The position numbers and the translations under genes were made by a program. Shown piece after piece: positions 38,916 through 47,730 of a DNA stretch of 64,000 nt. The notes beneath the pieces are model-generated. The model did no database searches, had not been told where the DNA came from, and was given only the letters and a program-made list of their open reading frames with translations. The first letter of the stretch is position 1, and each line of letters starts with the position of its first letter. Origin of the DNA: Anaerolineales bacterium (GTDB lineage: Bacteria; Chloroflexota; Anaerolineae; Anaerolineales; Villigracilaceae); NCBI GenBank assembly GCA_023382595.1, contig JAHDWB010000004.1, positions 210,342 through 274,341 of the forward strand, in the 5' to 3' direction.

Positions 38916-41249
38916 TTATTTACTATTCACAATTCCCCACAACCGATTCGAATTCAGCGGAATTTCCAAAATCTCAAAGTCCACATCGTGAAGTGCATCT
39001 TCCAACGCCTGCGCGAACAGCGGACCGACGGGAATCGCGCCCGCCTCGCCCGCGCCCTTCACGCCCATCGGGTTGAGCGGCGAAAGCGTCACGCCGTGTC
39101 CCGTTTCGATGTGCGGCACATCCAGGCTCGTGGGCAGGTGATAATCCATGAACGTGCCGTTGAGCAGTTGCCCATTCTCGTCATAAGCGAGACGCTCATA
39201 AAAGGCATTACCGATGCCCTGCGCCACGCCGCCGTGAATTTGTCCATCGAGGATCAGCGGATTGATGACCTTGCCGCAATCGTGCACGACAAGATATTTT
39301 TGGATTTGGATCTGCATCGTCTCGGGGTTGACTTCCACGATCATGGCGTGGATGCCGCTGGCAGTGGCACCTCTTTCTGGACCGAAATAATTGGTCGCTT
39401 CCAACCCAGGCTCGGTACCAGGCTTGACGGCTCCGCGCATCGGATTCGCCTTGCCCGCCAGTTCACCCAATGAAATGGACATGCGCGGCAGGTCCTGCAC
39501 TTTGACCATGCCATCTGCGAGTTCGAGTTCATCTTCGGGCGCGTTGAAATGCTCGGAGGCGAGTTTGAGAATTTTCGCCCGCACCACCTTTGCGGCTTCA
39601 TTGATCGCGTTGCCCGCCACGACCGCGCCGCGGCTGGCGAACGTCCCTGCACCCCAATAGAACTGGTCGGTGTCGCCCGTGACGACATCGATTTGATTCA
39701 CATCCACGCCGAGTTGCTCCGCGACGATCTGCGCGAAACTCGTGAAGTGCCCCTGTCCCTGCGTGCCGACTCCCGTTACAACCGAAACGCGCCCGCTGCT
39801 CATCACCTGCACTTTCGCGCCTTCATACGGTCCAATACCCGTGCCCTCCACGTATGCGACGATACCAATCCCAACGTGTCTGCCTTCGGCTCTTAACTTT
39901 GGTTGGATCTCGTTGACGAATTTGTGATATCCGATCCGTTCGAGCGCTTCATCCAGCAACGGTTCGTAATTTCCACTGTCATACACCAGCGGCGCAAAAT
40001 CCTGATAGATGATCTCGTTGTTGTATGGGAACTTGTCAGGCGGGATGAAGTTCCGTCGGCGGATTTCGGCGCGGTCAATCTTCAATTCTTTCGCGGCAAG
40101 GTCGAGCAGACGTTCGATGACGAACACGCCATGTTGACGCCCCGCGCCGCGATAGGGCGTGACGATGGTCTTGTTGGTGAATACCGCCGTGAACTCGCTG
40201 TAATAGTTTTTGATGTCATACGGTCCGAGCAACGTGCACGAACTATTGAGCGGTACGGTCAATCCATACGGAGCATACGCGCCTGTGTCATGTAGAAAAA
40301 CATCGTGCACGCCAAGAATATGACCGTCCTTATCGAATGCAATTTCCGCATCATGGATCTGTCCGCGTTCGTGCGTGGTGGCGACAAAGTTCTCGGCGCG
40401 GTCTTCGATCCATTTGACAGGGCGGTTCAACTTCATCGCCGCCCACGGAACCAAGACTTCTTCTTGGTAAAACATCATGATCTTGGGACCGAATCCGCCG
40501 CCGATGAACGGCGCGATGACGCGGACTTGTCGCTCCGACAAGCCGAGCATACCTGCCAGCCCGTTTCGGATCACGACCGGAGCCTGCGTCGTGTCCCAGA
40601 CGGTTAATCTACCCGCGCGCGAATCCCACTCCGCGACGATGCCGCGGTTTTCGATGGCGGCGGCGCATCCGTGCTCATAACTGAACCGTCGTTTGACGAC
40701 CAACGCCGCGTCCTTCTTCACAGATTCGTAATCGCCCTTCGTCTGCACTACATGTGCCGCGATATTCGAGCCAACCTCTTCATGAATAAGTGGACTATCT
40801 GCTCCCAAAGCCTTTTCCATATCAACAACGGCTTCGAGCGGTTCGTAATCCACTTGAATATCTGCCAGCGCATCTTCGGCGATGTAGCGGCTTTCCGCCA
40901 GCACCATCACGATCGGCTCGCCCGCAAACTTGACCTTATCTTTTGCCAGTGGAACTTGAGTCTTTTCATTGAAGACGATATCGTCAACTGGCGGAGGCGA
41001 AACCAACAACGGACCAGGCTTCCAATAATCGCCCAGATCATTGGCGGTGTAAACAGCAACCACACCTTCGTGCTGGAGAGCCTGTGAAACGTCGATGCTG
41101 TTGATTCTCGCGTGCGCATACGGACTCCGCACAAAAGCGACGTGGAGCATGTTGGGCAGATCTACATCGTCCACATACAATCCCTGCCCCGTCAGTAGAC
41201 GCGGGTCTTCGTTGCGTTTGATCCGTTCGCCAAAGTATCGTGTGGTCAT
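38916..41249 (-). CDS. Molybdenum hydroxylase large subunit (xanthine dehydrogenase/CoxL family, form II-like)
   Basis: 777 residues covering the a/b hammerhead (1-130) and both molybdopterin-binding domains. The start fits GERIKRNEDPRLLTGQG. The active-site loop reads PYRGAGR (about 365), like form II enzymes; true CO dehydrogenases have AYRCSFR with a catalytic Cys. The catalytic Glu is in GVKGAGEAG near the C-terminus. Such enzymes hydroxylate N-heterocycles or aldehydes with water-derived oxygen. It is the last gene of the nine-gene operon, separated from the cyclase gene by a REP-like repeat, while its FAD and 2Fe-2S partners are encoded five genes upstream. Confidence 0.92.
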   Translation of the reverse strand: MTTRYFGERIKRNEDPRLLTGQGLYVDDVDLPNMLHVAFVRSPYAHARINSIDVSQALQHEGVVAVYTANDLGDYWKPGPLLVSPPPVDDIVFNEKTQVPLAKDKVKFAGEPIVMVLAESRYIAEDALADIQVDYEPLEAVVDMEKALGADSPLIHEEVGSNIAAHVVQTKGDYESVKKDAALVVKRRFSYEHGCAAAIENRGIVAEWDSRAGRLTVWDTTQAPVVIRNGLAGMLGLSERQVRVIAPFIGGGFGPKIMMFYQEEVLVPWAAMKLNRPVKWIEDRAENFVATTHERGQIHDAEIAFDKDGHILGVHDVFLHDTGAYAPYGLTVPLNSSCTLLGPYDIKNYYSEFTAVFTNKTIVTPYRGAGRQHGVFVIERLLDLAAKELKIDRAEIRRRNFIPPDKFPYNNEIIYQDFAPLVYDSGNYEPLLDEALERIGYHKFVNEIQPKLRAEGRHVGIGIVAYVEGTGIGPYEGAKVQVMSSGRVSVVTGVGTQGQGHFTSFAQIVAEQLGVDVNQIDVVTGDTDQFYWGAGTFASRGAVVAGNAINEAAKVVRAKILKLASEHFNAPEDELELADGMVKVQDLPRMSISLGELAGKANPMRGAVKPGTEPGLEATNYFGPERGATASGIHAMIVEVNPETMQIQIQKYLVVHDCGKVINPLILDGQIHGGVAQGIGNAFYERLAYDENGQLLNGTFMDYHLPTSLDVPHIETGHGVTLSPLNPMGVKGAGEAGAIPVGPLFAQALEDALHDVDFEILEIPLNSNRLWGIVNSK

Positions 41250-41262
41250 AGAACCTCATTCT

Positions 41263-41354
41263 CCGTCATTGCGAGGAGGCGATAGCCGACGAAGCAATCC
41301 CCGACACAATAGTGAGATTGCTTCGGGCGTAAGAACACCGCCCTCGCAATGACG
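41263..41354. repeat. REP-like inverted repeat in the hydroxylase operon
   Basis: The element starts CGTCATTGCGAGGAGGC and ends CCGCCCTCGCAATGACG, so its ends are near-perfect inverted repeats (CGTCATTGCGAG with CTCGCAATGACG). Internal GAAGCAATC and GATTGCTTC are a second inverted pair. It fills the gap between the cyclase and CoxL-like genes. It could be a non-autonomous mobile repeat that also folds the operon mRNA. Confidence 0.75.
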
Positions 41355-41363
41355 GGTTCGTAA

Positions 41364-42146
41364 TTACGCCCAAGCCACGGCGCGACAAAACGCCGCTTCT
41401 CCGCCTTTGAATTTCCATGGAAAAACGCCGAGTGTGATGCGTTTGTTGTGCAGTTCCTTCAAGCCGATGTCGCCGCCGAGATTTTCCACGTGCATGCAAT
41501 CGTGCGGGAACAGCGCGTTGTGTGTTAACTGGTAGGCGGAATCGGGGAATAACTCATCCATCTTGTCCGCGCCGAACTTTTCCTCGGTCAGCTTGCGGAC
41601 CTTCTGCCAATGTTCCAGCCCGCCCTTGCCGAGGAAGCGACCAATGGGCAGATTCATTGGGTGGTCGGTGGAGATCATGTCCACGCCCCAGATGTGAATC
41701 TTCTTCTTCAACAGCCAATCACAGATGCTGTAATGCGGACCCGGATGCCGCTGGATGTAGCGCTCTTCATCCGCTTCGGGGCTGAAGAAGGAATACTTGT
41801 GCCAGCCAGTGTGAATAAACAGGATGTCACCTTCCTGTACGTCCGCCCGCTTTTCGATATCTTCCGGCGTGAAAAGACCCACATCATCGAGCATGTCGCT
41901 CAGGTCTACGATGACGCCAGGTCCGTAACACCATTCGATAGGGATCTGGTCAATGGTCCTGCCTTTGGTCACGAAATGTTTCGGCGCATCCAAGTGTGTG
42001 CCCATGTGGTTGGATGTCTGAATATACTGCGCATTGACCCCATGCTCCGATTTGCGCTTGATGTACTTCACTTCAAACGGTGGATAGAAGGGCCAGAATG
42101 AGGCATCTTGATTCAGGTCTTGCGAGAGGTCGTAAATTTTGGTCAT
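41364..42146 (-). CDS. Cyclase family metal-dependent hydrolase (kynurenine formamidase-like)
   Basis: 260 residues from the ATG at 42146, preceded by AGAGGAG. The family metal motif reads SNHMGTHLDAPKHF (about 63-76), with further His/Asp residues in WGVDMISTDHPMN. Members hydrolyse amides or cyclic amides (N-formylkynurenine, isatin and related rings) with Mn or Zn. In an operon with a molybdenum hydroxylase and an amidase, ring opening of a hydroxylated heterocycle is the natural inference. The substrate is not known. Confidence 0.85.
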   Translation of the reverse strand: MTKIYDLSQDLNQDASFWPFYPPFEVKYIKRKSEHGVNAQYIQTSNHMGTHLDAPKHFVTKGRTIDQIPIEWCYGPGVIVDLSDMLDDVGLFTPEDIEKRADVQEGDILFIHTGWHKYSFFSPEADEERYIQRHPGPHYSICDWLLKKKIHIWGVDMISTDHPMNLPIGRFLGKGGLEHWQKVRKLTEEKFGADKMDELFPDSAYQLTHNALFPHDCMHVENLGGDIGLKELHNKRITLGVFPWKFKGGEAAFCRAVAWA

Positions 42147-42159
42147 GGTTTCTCCTCTT

Positions 42160-43404
42160 TCAGATATTATATTTTTCTGCAAAAGCCAATAAAGCATCTT
42201 CAAATATTTTCAGCGGCGGTCTAACCAATCCCGCCCCCACCTGACCCACGCCTGCATTCTTGTGAGCAATTCCCGTATTAATGCGCGGCGCGATTCCCAA
42301 CTCCACGACTTTGCGAAGGTCGATCCCTGTCGGTGTACCGCGAAAGTCAAGCGATGGCATGGTGAAGTATTTACTTTCGGCAAAAGTGATCTCATACATT
42401 TCAAGGGTCGCGTTCATCGCGTCCTTCGGAGTGCCACCCACAAAGGTGACAATTGCCGGCGCAGTCGCCATCGCAAACCCGCCAATACCTGCGGTCTCGG
42501 TGATGGCACTGTCGCCGATATCGGGGTTGGCGTCGGCTTGTGAAAAGCCTGAGAAGAACAGACCAACTGGGATTTCGGCAGGAGCCGTGAACCATTGTCT
42601 CTCGCCGAGTCCGCTCACGCGGATCCCAAAATCCGTGCCATTGCGCGCCATCGTCGTTACGATCGTACTACCTTCGACTCCATGCGCTGTATCCGTCATT
42701 GCCTTGCACGCCGCCATTACGGGATTCAACACGCTCAGCGCGTTGTCACCGATAAATTGCAACACATCAGACATCACCGCGCCATCCTTCATTGTTTTCG
42801 CGATCAACGGCGAGATCAATTTCAGATACAACAACGACCCCGCCTTGTTGCGGTTATGTCCCTCATCGCCCATGTGCAATGCCTCAGATATCAACACGCG
42901 CATATCAATTCCACTGGAAGCTGCGAGTGCATCCGCCAGCGCAACACCCAGCACATCGTTCATCCAATGTAACTTCTTCAATACATCATCACCGTAAGCA
43001 CCATACCGCAAAACTTTTCCATAGCCTTCGTTCAAATTGGAAAAGGATTTATTTCCATGCTCGACATTTTCAACCACATAGACTTTCATCGAGGCAGATG
43101 TGACTCCCGCCATCGGACCGACTGCGCCATGATGGTGGCATGAATCGAATTCGACTTCGCCTCTTTCCACCATTGAATTTGCTTCTGCTTCGGACGCGGC
43201 GATTCCCTCGAACAGCATCGCCCCAATGATCGCCCCCCGCAACGGACCGGACATCCGCCCCCACTCGATCGGTGGACCCGCGTGTAGGAACAGGTTGTCT
43301 TTCATTCCGGGGATGACATCACGCGCAGCGGCGACAGCTTTCAAAATGGGTCGCGCCTCCATCATGCGGCTTACAGCAGTGGTATTGGCTTGTTCGATAT
43401 CCAT
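42160..43404 (-). CDS. DUF1116 protein (AllG/YlbE-like carbamoyltransferase component)
   Basis: 414 residues, the family length, with GGAG before the ATG. Family-typical stretches include GPLRGAIIGAMLFEG near 70, SCHHHGAVGPMAGV near 93 and FGIRVSGLGERQWFTAPA near 265. DUF1116 proteins are encoded next to FdrA; with DUF2877 they have been reported to form oxamate carbamoyltransferase, which phosphorolyses a ureido acid to give carbamoyl phosphate. It starts 13 bases after the FdrA stop. The real substrate in this operon is open. Confidence 0.85.
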   Translation of the reverse strand: MDIEQANTTAVSRMMEARPILKAVAAARDVIPGMKDNLFLHAGPPIEWGRMSGPLRGAIIGAMLFEGIAASEAEANSMVERGEVEFDSCHHHGAVGPMAGVTSASMKVYVVENVEHGNKSFSNLNEGYGKVLRYGAYGDDVLKKLHWMNDVLGVALADALAASSGIDMRVLISEALHMGDEGHNRNKAGSLLYLKLISPLIAKTMKDGAVMSDVLQFIGDNALSVLNPVMAACKAMTDTAHGVEGSTIVTTMARNGTDFGIRVSGLGERQWFTAPAEIPVGLFFSGFSQADANPDIGDSAITETAGIGGFAMATAPAIVTFVGGTPKDAMNATLEMYEITFAESKYFTMPSLDFRGTPTGIDLRKVVELGIAPRINTGIAHKNAGVGQVGAGLVRPPLKIFEDALLAFAEKYNI

Positions 43405-43417
43405 TGATTTCTCCGAT

Positions 43418-45088
43418 TTACTTCTTCATTTTCGCCAGTAACGCGGCTAATTTCTCGTTCCCGCTCGCGGGCGGGCGCCAATCTACGTGAACGGCTTGCG
43501 CGCCTTGCGATACGAGACTGTCGTAAAACGATTCCAATCCAACGTTGATGACGGCGAGAGGCTGTTTGAGTTGGTCAAGATCTACGGGAGTAAATTCATT
43601 CTTCCTGCTGGCACTAAACCGCAGGGCGATGTATTCCACCGCTTCGGCGGCAGTTCTGAAAACTGCAACACCTGCATTCACCAGCTGAGAGACTTGGGAC
43701 TCGATATCTTGCGGGTCTTCATCCGTGCCGATGACCATCGCGACAAATTCAATATCGTTTCTTGAAGATTGGATCTTTTTGATCACAGGTATCAACTCTT
43801 CAGCAGGGTTCATGTGCGAACCTTCGCCGAGAACGACATCGAACAAAATCATTCCCACTTCGGCATCAGCGGCTTCCTGCTTCATACGCCTTATTCGCAA
43901 ATCGTTATCGATCATCGGATGCAGACGACCAACCATGAAGAATTCGTCACCGAGGTCTATGATTGTGTGTGCTTTGCTGTGGAGAGGGTCTTCAAGATTT
44001 TGGTAATTCGTAATAGGGGCGTTTGAATAAATAGGCGAAAGAGACGCTTGAAGACCAAGCAGGGTTTCGTAAGCCAGCGTGCCGCCAGAGAACAATCCAC
44101 GCAAGTAACCCTTTTGATCGTTTGCTGATAACCATTTGCCACTCACTGACAATTGACTCACAGCAATCTCCGCCGCTTCACTTAAACTAATTGCAAAATG
44201 TAAGTTACCGATTTGTCTTGCAGGCGGAGGATAGCCAATAAAATAGATCACAACGGGTTTGCTTGTGAATAACGCCGCCGAAATCAATTGTGTCGCCACA
44301 TCGGGAGATGGCGGTTTGGAGATCACGACGATTACCTTTGTTTCATCGTCACGCGCCAGGGCATCGAGCGCTTGATGGGCAGTGACCGCACCCACTTCGG
44401 ATTTGAGGTCGCGCCCGCCTGTGCCGATGGCGTGAGAAATGCCTGCGCCGAGATTATGGATTTGCGCCGTCACAGCTTGCGTCCCCGTCCCTGATGCGCC
44501 GACCACGCCAATCGAGCCACGCCTCACACGGTTGGCGAATCCCAGCCCGACGCCGTTGATGATGGCGGTGCCGCAGTCAGGTCCCATCACGAGCAGACCT
44601 GTTTCGCGGGCTGATTTCTTCAAGGCGATTTCATCTTCGAGCGAGACATTGTCGCTGTAAAGGAAAACATGTTTTCCTAGATCAAGCGCTTCACGCGCAA
44701 CGTCTGCGGCGTAGCGACCAGGCACCGAGATCAATACCCAATTCGCTTCGGGTAATTGTTTGACTGCGCCGCTCAAACTACGCGGGCGAAAATCCTGAGA
44801 AACACTGGATGATTTTCGACGGGCGAGCAGTTCGTCCACTTTGCCGATGGCGTCGGTTGCAGAGGTATCGTCGTCTGCTTTGACGACGATCAGCAGATCA
44901 TCGGGGTTGGCGGTGATTTTTTCTGGGAGGAGATCATTTGCCGCGAGCAGATCACGGTTGGCGGGGGTCGCCATCACTATGCCTGCATCCACGATGCCGG
45001 GCAGGCCAAGCAAGCCGCGCTGAAGCTGCATCAGCACGACCGAGTCGTAATATGCTCCTGCACGGACTTCCCATTTGACAACGGTCAT
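43418..45088 (-). CDS. fdrA: FdrA-like protein (succinyl-CoA synthetase alpha fold; AllF-like)
   Basis: 556 residues, the FdrA length. The N-terminal 120 residues are family-specific; about 130-400 resembles the CoA-ligase alpha fold (GPDCGTAIINGVGLGFAN near 175, VGASGTGTQAVT near 203, HAIGTGGRDL). The acyl-CoA synthetase fold fits a phosphate-transfer reaction. FdrA is reported to act with DUF1116 and DUF2877 proteins as a carbamoyltransferase. It overlaps the amidase gene by four bases and is followed by DUF1116, so translational coupling is likely. Confidence 0.88.
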   Translation of the reverse strand: MTVVKWEVRAGAYYDSVVLMQLQRGLLGLPGIVDAGIVMATPANRDLLAANDLLPEKITANPDDLLIVVKADDDTSATDAIGKVDELLARRKSSSVSQDFRPRSLSGAVKQLPEANWVLISVPGRYAADVAREALDLGKHVFLYSDNVSLEDEIALKKSARETGLLVMGPDCGTAIINGVGLGFANRVRRGSIGVVGASGTGTQAVTAQIHNLGAGISHAIGTGGRDLKSEVGAVTAHQALDALARDDETKVIVVISKPPSPDVATQLISAALFTSKPVVIYFIGYPPPARQIGNLHFAISLSEAAEIAVSQLSVSGKWLSANDQKGYLRGLFSGGTLAYETLLGLQASLSPIYSNAPITNYQNLEDPLHSKAHTIIDLGDEFFMVGRLHPMIDNDLRIRRMKQEAADAEVGMILFDVVLGEGSHMNPAEELIPVIKKIQSSRNDIEFVAMVIGTDEDPQDIESQVSQLVNAGVAVFRTAAEAVEYIALRFSASRKNEFTPVDLDQLKQPLAVINVGLESFYDSLVSQGAQAVHVDWRPPASGNEKLAALLAKMKK

Positions 45089-46362
45089 ATCTTCCTCACC
45101 ACTTTTTCGATGTCTTCAGCCCAGGCGAGCAGAGATTCGTCTGCGTCCCATTTGCCGACGAGTTGCAGTCCCATTGGCAGACCTGCTTCATTCTTTGTTG
45201 TGGGAATGTTGACAGCGGGAAAGCCGATCTGAGTCCACGGCAGGCACATAACAGGGTCGCCTGTGCTATCAAGCCCTTTGGGAGCGGGACCAACAGCGGG
45301 AGGACAGACCCAGATGTCAATTTGGTTTTCTTCCATGGCTTGGGTGATGGAGGTGCGCAAGGCATCACGAGCAAAAAGCAGGGACTGAAGATTGGAGACG
45401 GATCGTCCGCGTTTGATAAGGTCGGAGAATTTGGCGGAGTAAAGGGTTTCGTATTTGGCGAACCAATCTTTGTGGACTTGCGATACATCATACGACATGA
45501 TGGCATCGTGACGGTTGCGTATTTCTTGAAAGTCGTCCATAACCCGGATGTGGCGGAGTTCGTATCCCGCGTCGGTGAGGGATTGGCAGAGGTCGTTGAA
45601 GCAGGCGAGGGCGTAGTCTGAAGCGCAGGCGAGGTAGGGTCCTTCGGGTATGCCAAGGATCGGCTTTTGAGTCGGGGAATCTAATTTCCAATCCCTGATC
45701 AGTACATTTGCGGCTTGCTTGGCAGCGACAATATCGGTGGTGAAAAATCCGATGTGGTCAAACGTCGGAGACAGTGGAATCACACCTTCGCGAGAAATTC
45801 TTTCATAGGTTGGCTTGAAGCCGACGACATCGCAGAACGCGGCGGGGCGTATCACTGAGCCGATGGTCTGCGTTCCCAAGGCGATGTGACAGAACCCTGC
45901 CGCGACCGCGGCGGCAGAGCCGCTGCTGGAGCCGCCAGGAGTGTGTTCAAGATGATGAGGGTTGCGTGTGGGACCGGGCGTGAAATAGGCAAACTCGGTT
46001 GTGACGGTTTTTCCCAAAATGAGGGCTCCGGCATTTTTCAGGCGTGTTACGCTTTCAGCTTCTTTGCCCTGCAAGATCTCTGAGGGCAGGCGGCTTCCTG
46101 CATGCGTGGTAAACCCTTCGACATGAAAAATATCCTTGACGCCAACCAGTGCACCAAACAGGGCTGGTCGTCTATTTGGATCAGGGTAACTGAGGGCGAG
46201 CGTTTCGGCATCCTCATGCAAGCGTTGAAAACGATCTTCTTCAGAGAGGCAAGCAAGGATATCAGGCTCACGCTCCGCGAATTTCGATTCGATTTGCGCC
46301 AGAAAATCGGGAAGCGACAACACTCCGGCGCGCAAGTCTTTGATCGTTGAGTATCTCAGCAT
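45085..46362 (-). CDS. Amidase signature family hydrolase
   Basis: 425 residues. The Ser-Ser-Lys machinery is visible: Lys in GVKDIF (about 74), the Gly/Ser-rich signature PGGSSSGSAAAVA (about 143-155) and the nucleophile Ser in TIGSVIRPA (about 167). Amidase-signature enzymes cleave C-N amide bonds, including ureido acids and allophanate. In this operon it may act on an amide or ureide made after ring opening; ureidomalonase and allophanate-hydrolase-like roles are possibilities. It is shorter than Atz-type fusions, with no C-terminal domain. Confidence 0.9.
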   Translation of the reverse strand: MLRYSTIKDLRAGVLSLPDFLAQIESKFAEREPDILACLSEEDRFQRLHEDAETLALSYPDPNRRPALFGALVGVKDIFHVEGFTTHAGSRLPSEILQGKEAESVTRLKNAGALILGKTVTTEFAYFTPGPTRNPHHLEHTPGGSSSGSAAAVAAGFCHIALGTQTIGSVIRPAAFCDVVGFKPTYERISREGVIPLSPTFDHIGFFTTDIVAAKQAANVLIRDWKLDSPTQKPILGIPEGPYLACASDYALACFNDLCQSLTDAGYELRHIRVMDDFQEIRNRHDAIMSYDVSQVHKDWFAKYETLYSAKFSDLIKRGRSVSNLQSLLFARDALRTSITQAMEENQIDIWVCPPAVGPAPKGLDSTGDPVMCLPWTQIGFPAVNIPTTKNEAGLPMGLQLVGKWDADESLLAWAEDIEKVVRKI

Positions 46363-46378
46363 GGCTGCGTCTGTAAAA

Positions 46379-46855
46379 CTACTTCATTTTCTCTGCCGCA
46401 AGTTTCACCGCGTCCACGATGTGCTGATAACCTGTACAGCGACACAGATTTCCCGACAGCGCGTGGCGGATATCATCCTCGCTGGGGTTCGGATTCTGCT
46501 TCAGGAAGGGAATCATCGTCATCAAAATACCCGGCGTGCAGTAGCCGCATTGCAGTCCGTGCGCTTCCCAGAAAGATTGTTGTAAAGGATGTAAGTTATC
46601 CTTGTCTTTTGCGAGACCTTCAACAGTTGCGATATTGTGACCGTCTGCTTGTACGGCGAAGATCAGACACGAGCGCATCGATTCGCCATCGAAGAGAATG
46701 GTGCACGCGCCGCACACACCGTGTTCGCAGCCGACGTGCGTGCCCGTCAGACCGAGTTCATGGCGCAGGAAGTCGCTGAGCAGCATGCGCGGCTCCACTG
46801 CGCGGGTATATTCCTTTTCATTGACGATGACTGTAATGGAAATGGACTGGGTCAT
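46379..46855 (-). CDS. Molybdenum hydroxylase 2Fe-2S small subunit (CoxS/XdhC-type iron-sulfur)
   Basis: 158 residues. A plant-type 2Fe-2S cluster site (GCEHGVCGACTILFDG, with the fourth Cys in RSCLIF) is followed by the second four-helix 2Fe-2S domain (CGYCTPG and NLCRCTGY). This subunit relays electrons from molybdenum to FAD. Its ATG overlaps the FAD subunit stop by four bases. Confidence 0.95.
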   Translation of the reverse strand: MTQSISITVIVNEKEYTRAVEPRMLLSDFLRHELGLTGTHVGCEHGVCGACTILFDGESMRSCLIFAVQADGHNIATVEGLAKDKDNLHPLQQSFWEAHGLQCGYCTPGILMTMIPFLKQNPNPSEDDIRHALSGNLCRCTGYQHIVDAVKLAAEKMK

Positions 46856-47730
46856 TGCGATTCTCCCGCGCGTTGGATGGCTTGTTTCAAGGTCTTTTGG
46901 GTCAAAACTTTTGCAAGATGGCGCTGAAACTCCGGTGATGTGTGGACATTGCCAAATGGGGTGATCTCTTTTTCGCTGGCGTGCGAGGCGGCATCTTCCA
47001 TTAACGTATCCGTGATCGTTTCGCCCTGCAAAAGTTGCGCGGCTTCCTGCGCGTCAATGGGACCTTCGCTCGCGTTGAGGTAGACCAGTTTCGCTTGTTG
47101 ACATTTGCCGGTTTCGTCCAGCGTCACCTGCACGGCAACGCCCATCAATGCGTAGTCGCCAGCACGCGGCGCAACTTCCATGAACGACCAGCCCGTGTTG
47201 GCAGGCATGAAAGGCACTTCGATCTCCACCAGGATTTCATCTGGTTCGAGCGCGGTGGTGAACATGCCGACGAAAAAATCCCTGGCATCGATCCAACGCT
47301 CAGCGGATGCATTCCTCGCTTTCAGGCGTGCATTCAAAGCAAGCATCAGCACCGGGAGTTCGGCGGCGGGGTCCGCATTGACAATGCTCCCGCCGATGGT
47401 GCCGCGATTACGGATCTGCGGATGGGCGATGAAGGGAACCGCTTCGTGCAACAAGGGAGTATGTTTTTCAATCAGAGCATCGAATTCAAGATGCCTTTCG
47501 CGAGCCATTGAACCAATTTGAATTACATCTCCGGCTTCACGGATGTAACTTAATTCATCCATCCGGTTCAGATCAACCAACATGCCTGGCTGCATGATGC
47601 GGAAATTCATTGCAGGCACAAGACTTTGCCCGCCTGCCAGCAGCCTTGCATCATCGCCGTGCCGGGCTTTAAATTCCAGCGCTTGCTCAAGGGATGTGGG
47701 AGCATGATATTCAAAGGGAGCAGGTTTCAT
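46852..47730 (-). CDS. Molybdenum hydroxylase FAD-binding medium subunit (CoxM-like)
   Basis: 292 residues, the usual medium-subunit length. FAD-binding motifs are ARLLAGGQSLVPAMNFR (about 29-45) and the RNRGTIGGSIVNADPAAELP stretch (about 107-126), followed by the CO-dehydrogenase flavoprotein C-terminal domain. It passes electrons from the 2Fe-2S clusters to an acceptor such as NAD or quinone. Four-base overlaps on both sides tie it to the XdhC-like and small-subunit genes. Confidence 0.95.
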   Translation of the reverse strand: MKPAPFEYHAPTSLEQALEFKARHGDDARLLAGGQSLVPAMNFRIMQPGMLVDLNRMDELSYIREAGDVIQIGSMARERHLEFDALIEKHTPLLHEAVPFIAHPQIRNRGTIGGSIVNADPAAELPVLMLALNARLKARNASAERWIDARDFFVGMFTTALEPDEILVEIEVPFMPANTGWSFMEVAPRAGDYALMGVAVQVTLDETGKCQQAKLVYLNASEGPIDAQEAAQLLQGETITDTLMEDAASHASEKEITPFGNVHTSPEFQRHLAKVLTQKTLKQAIQRAGESQ

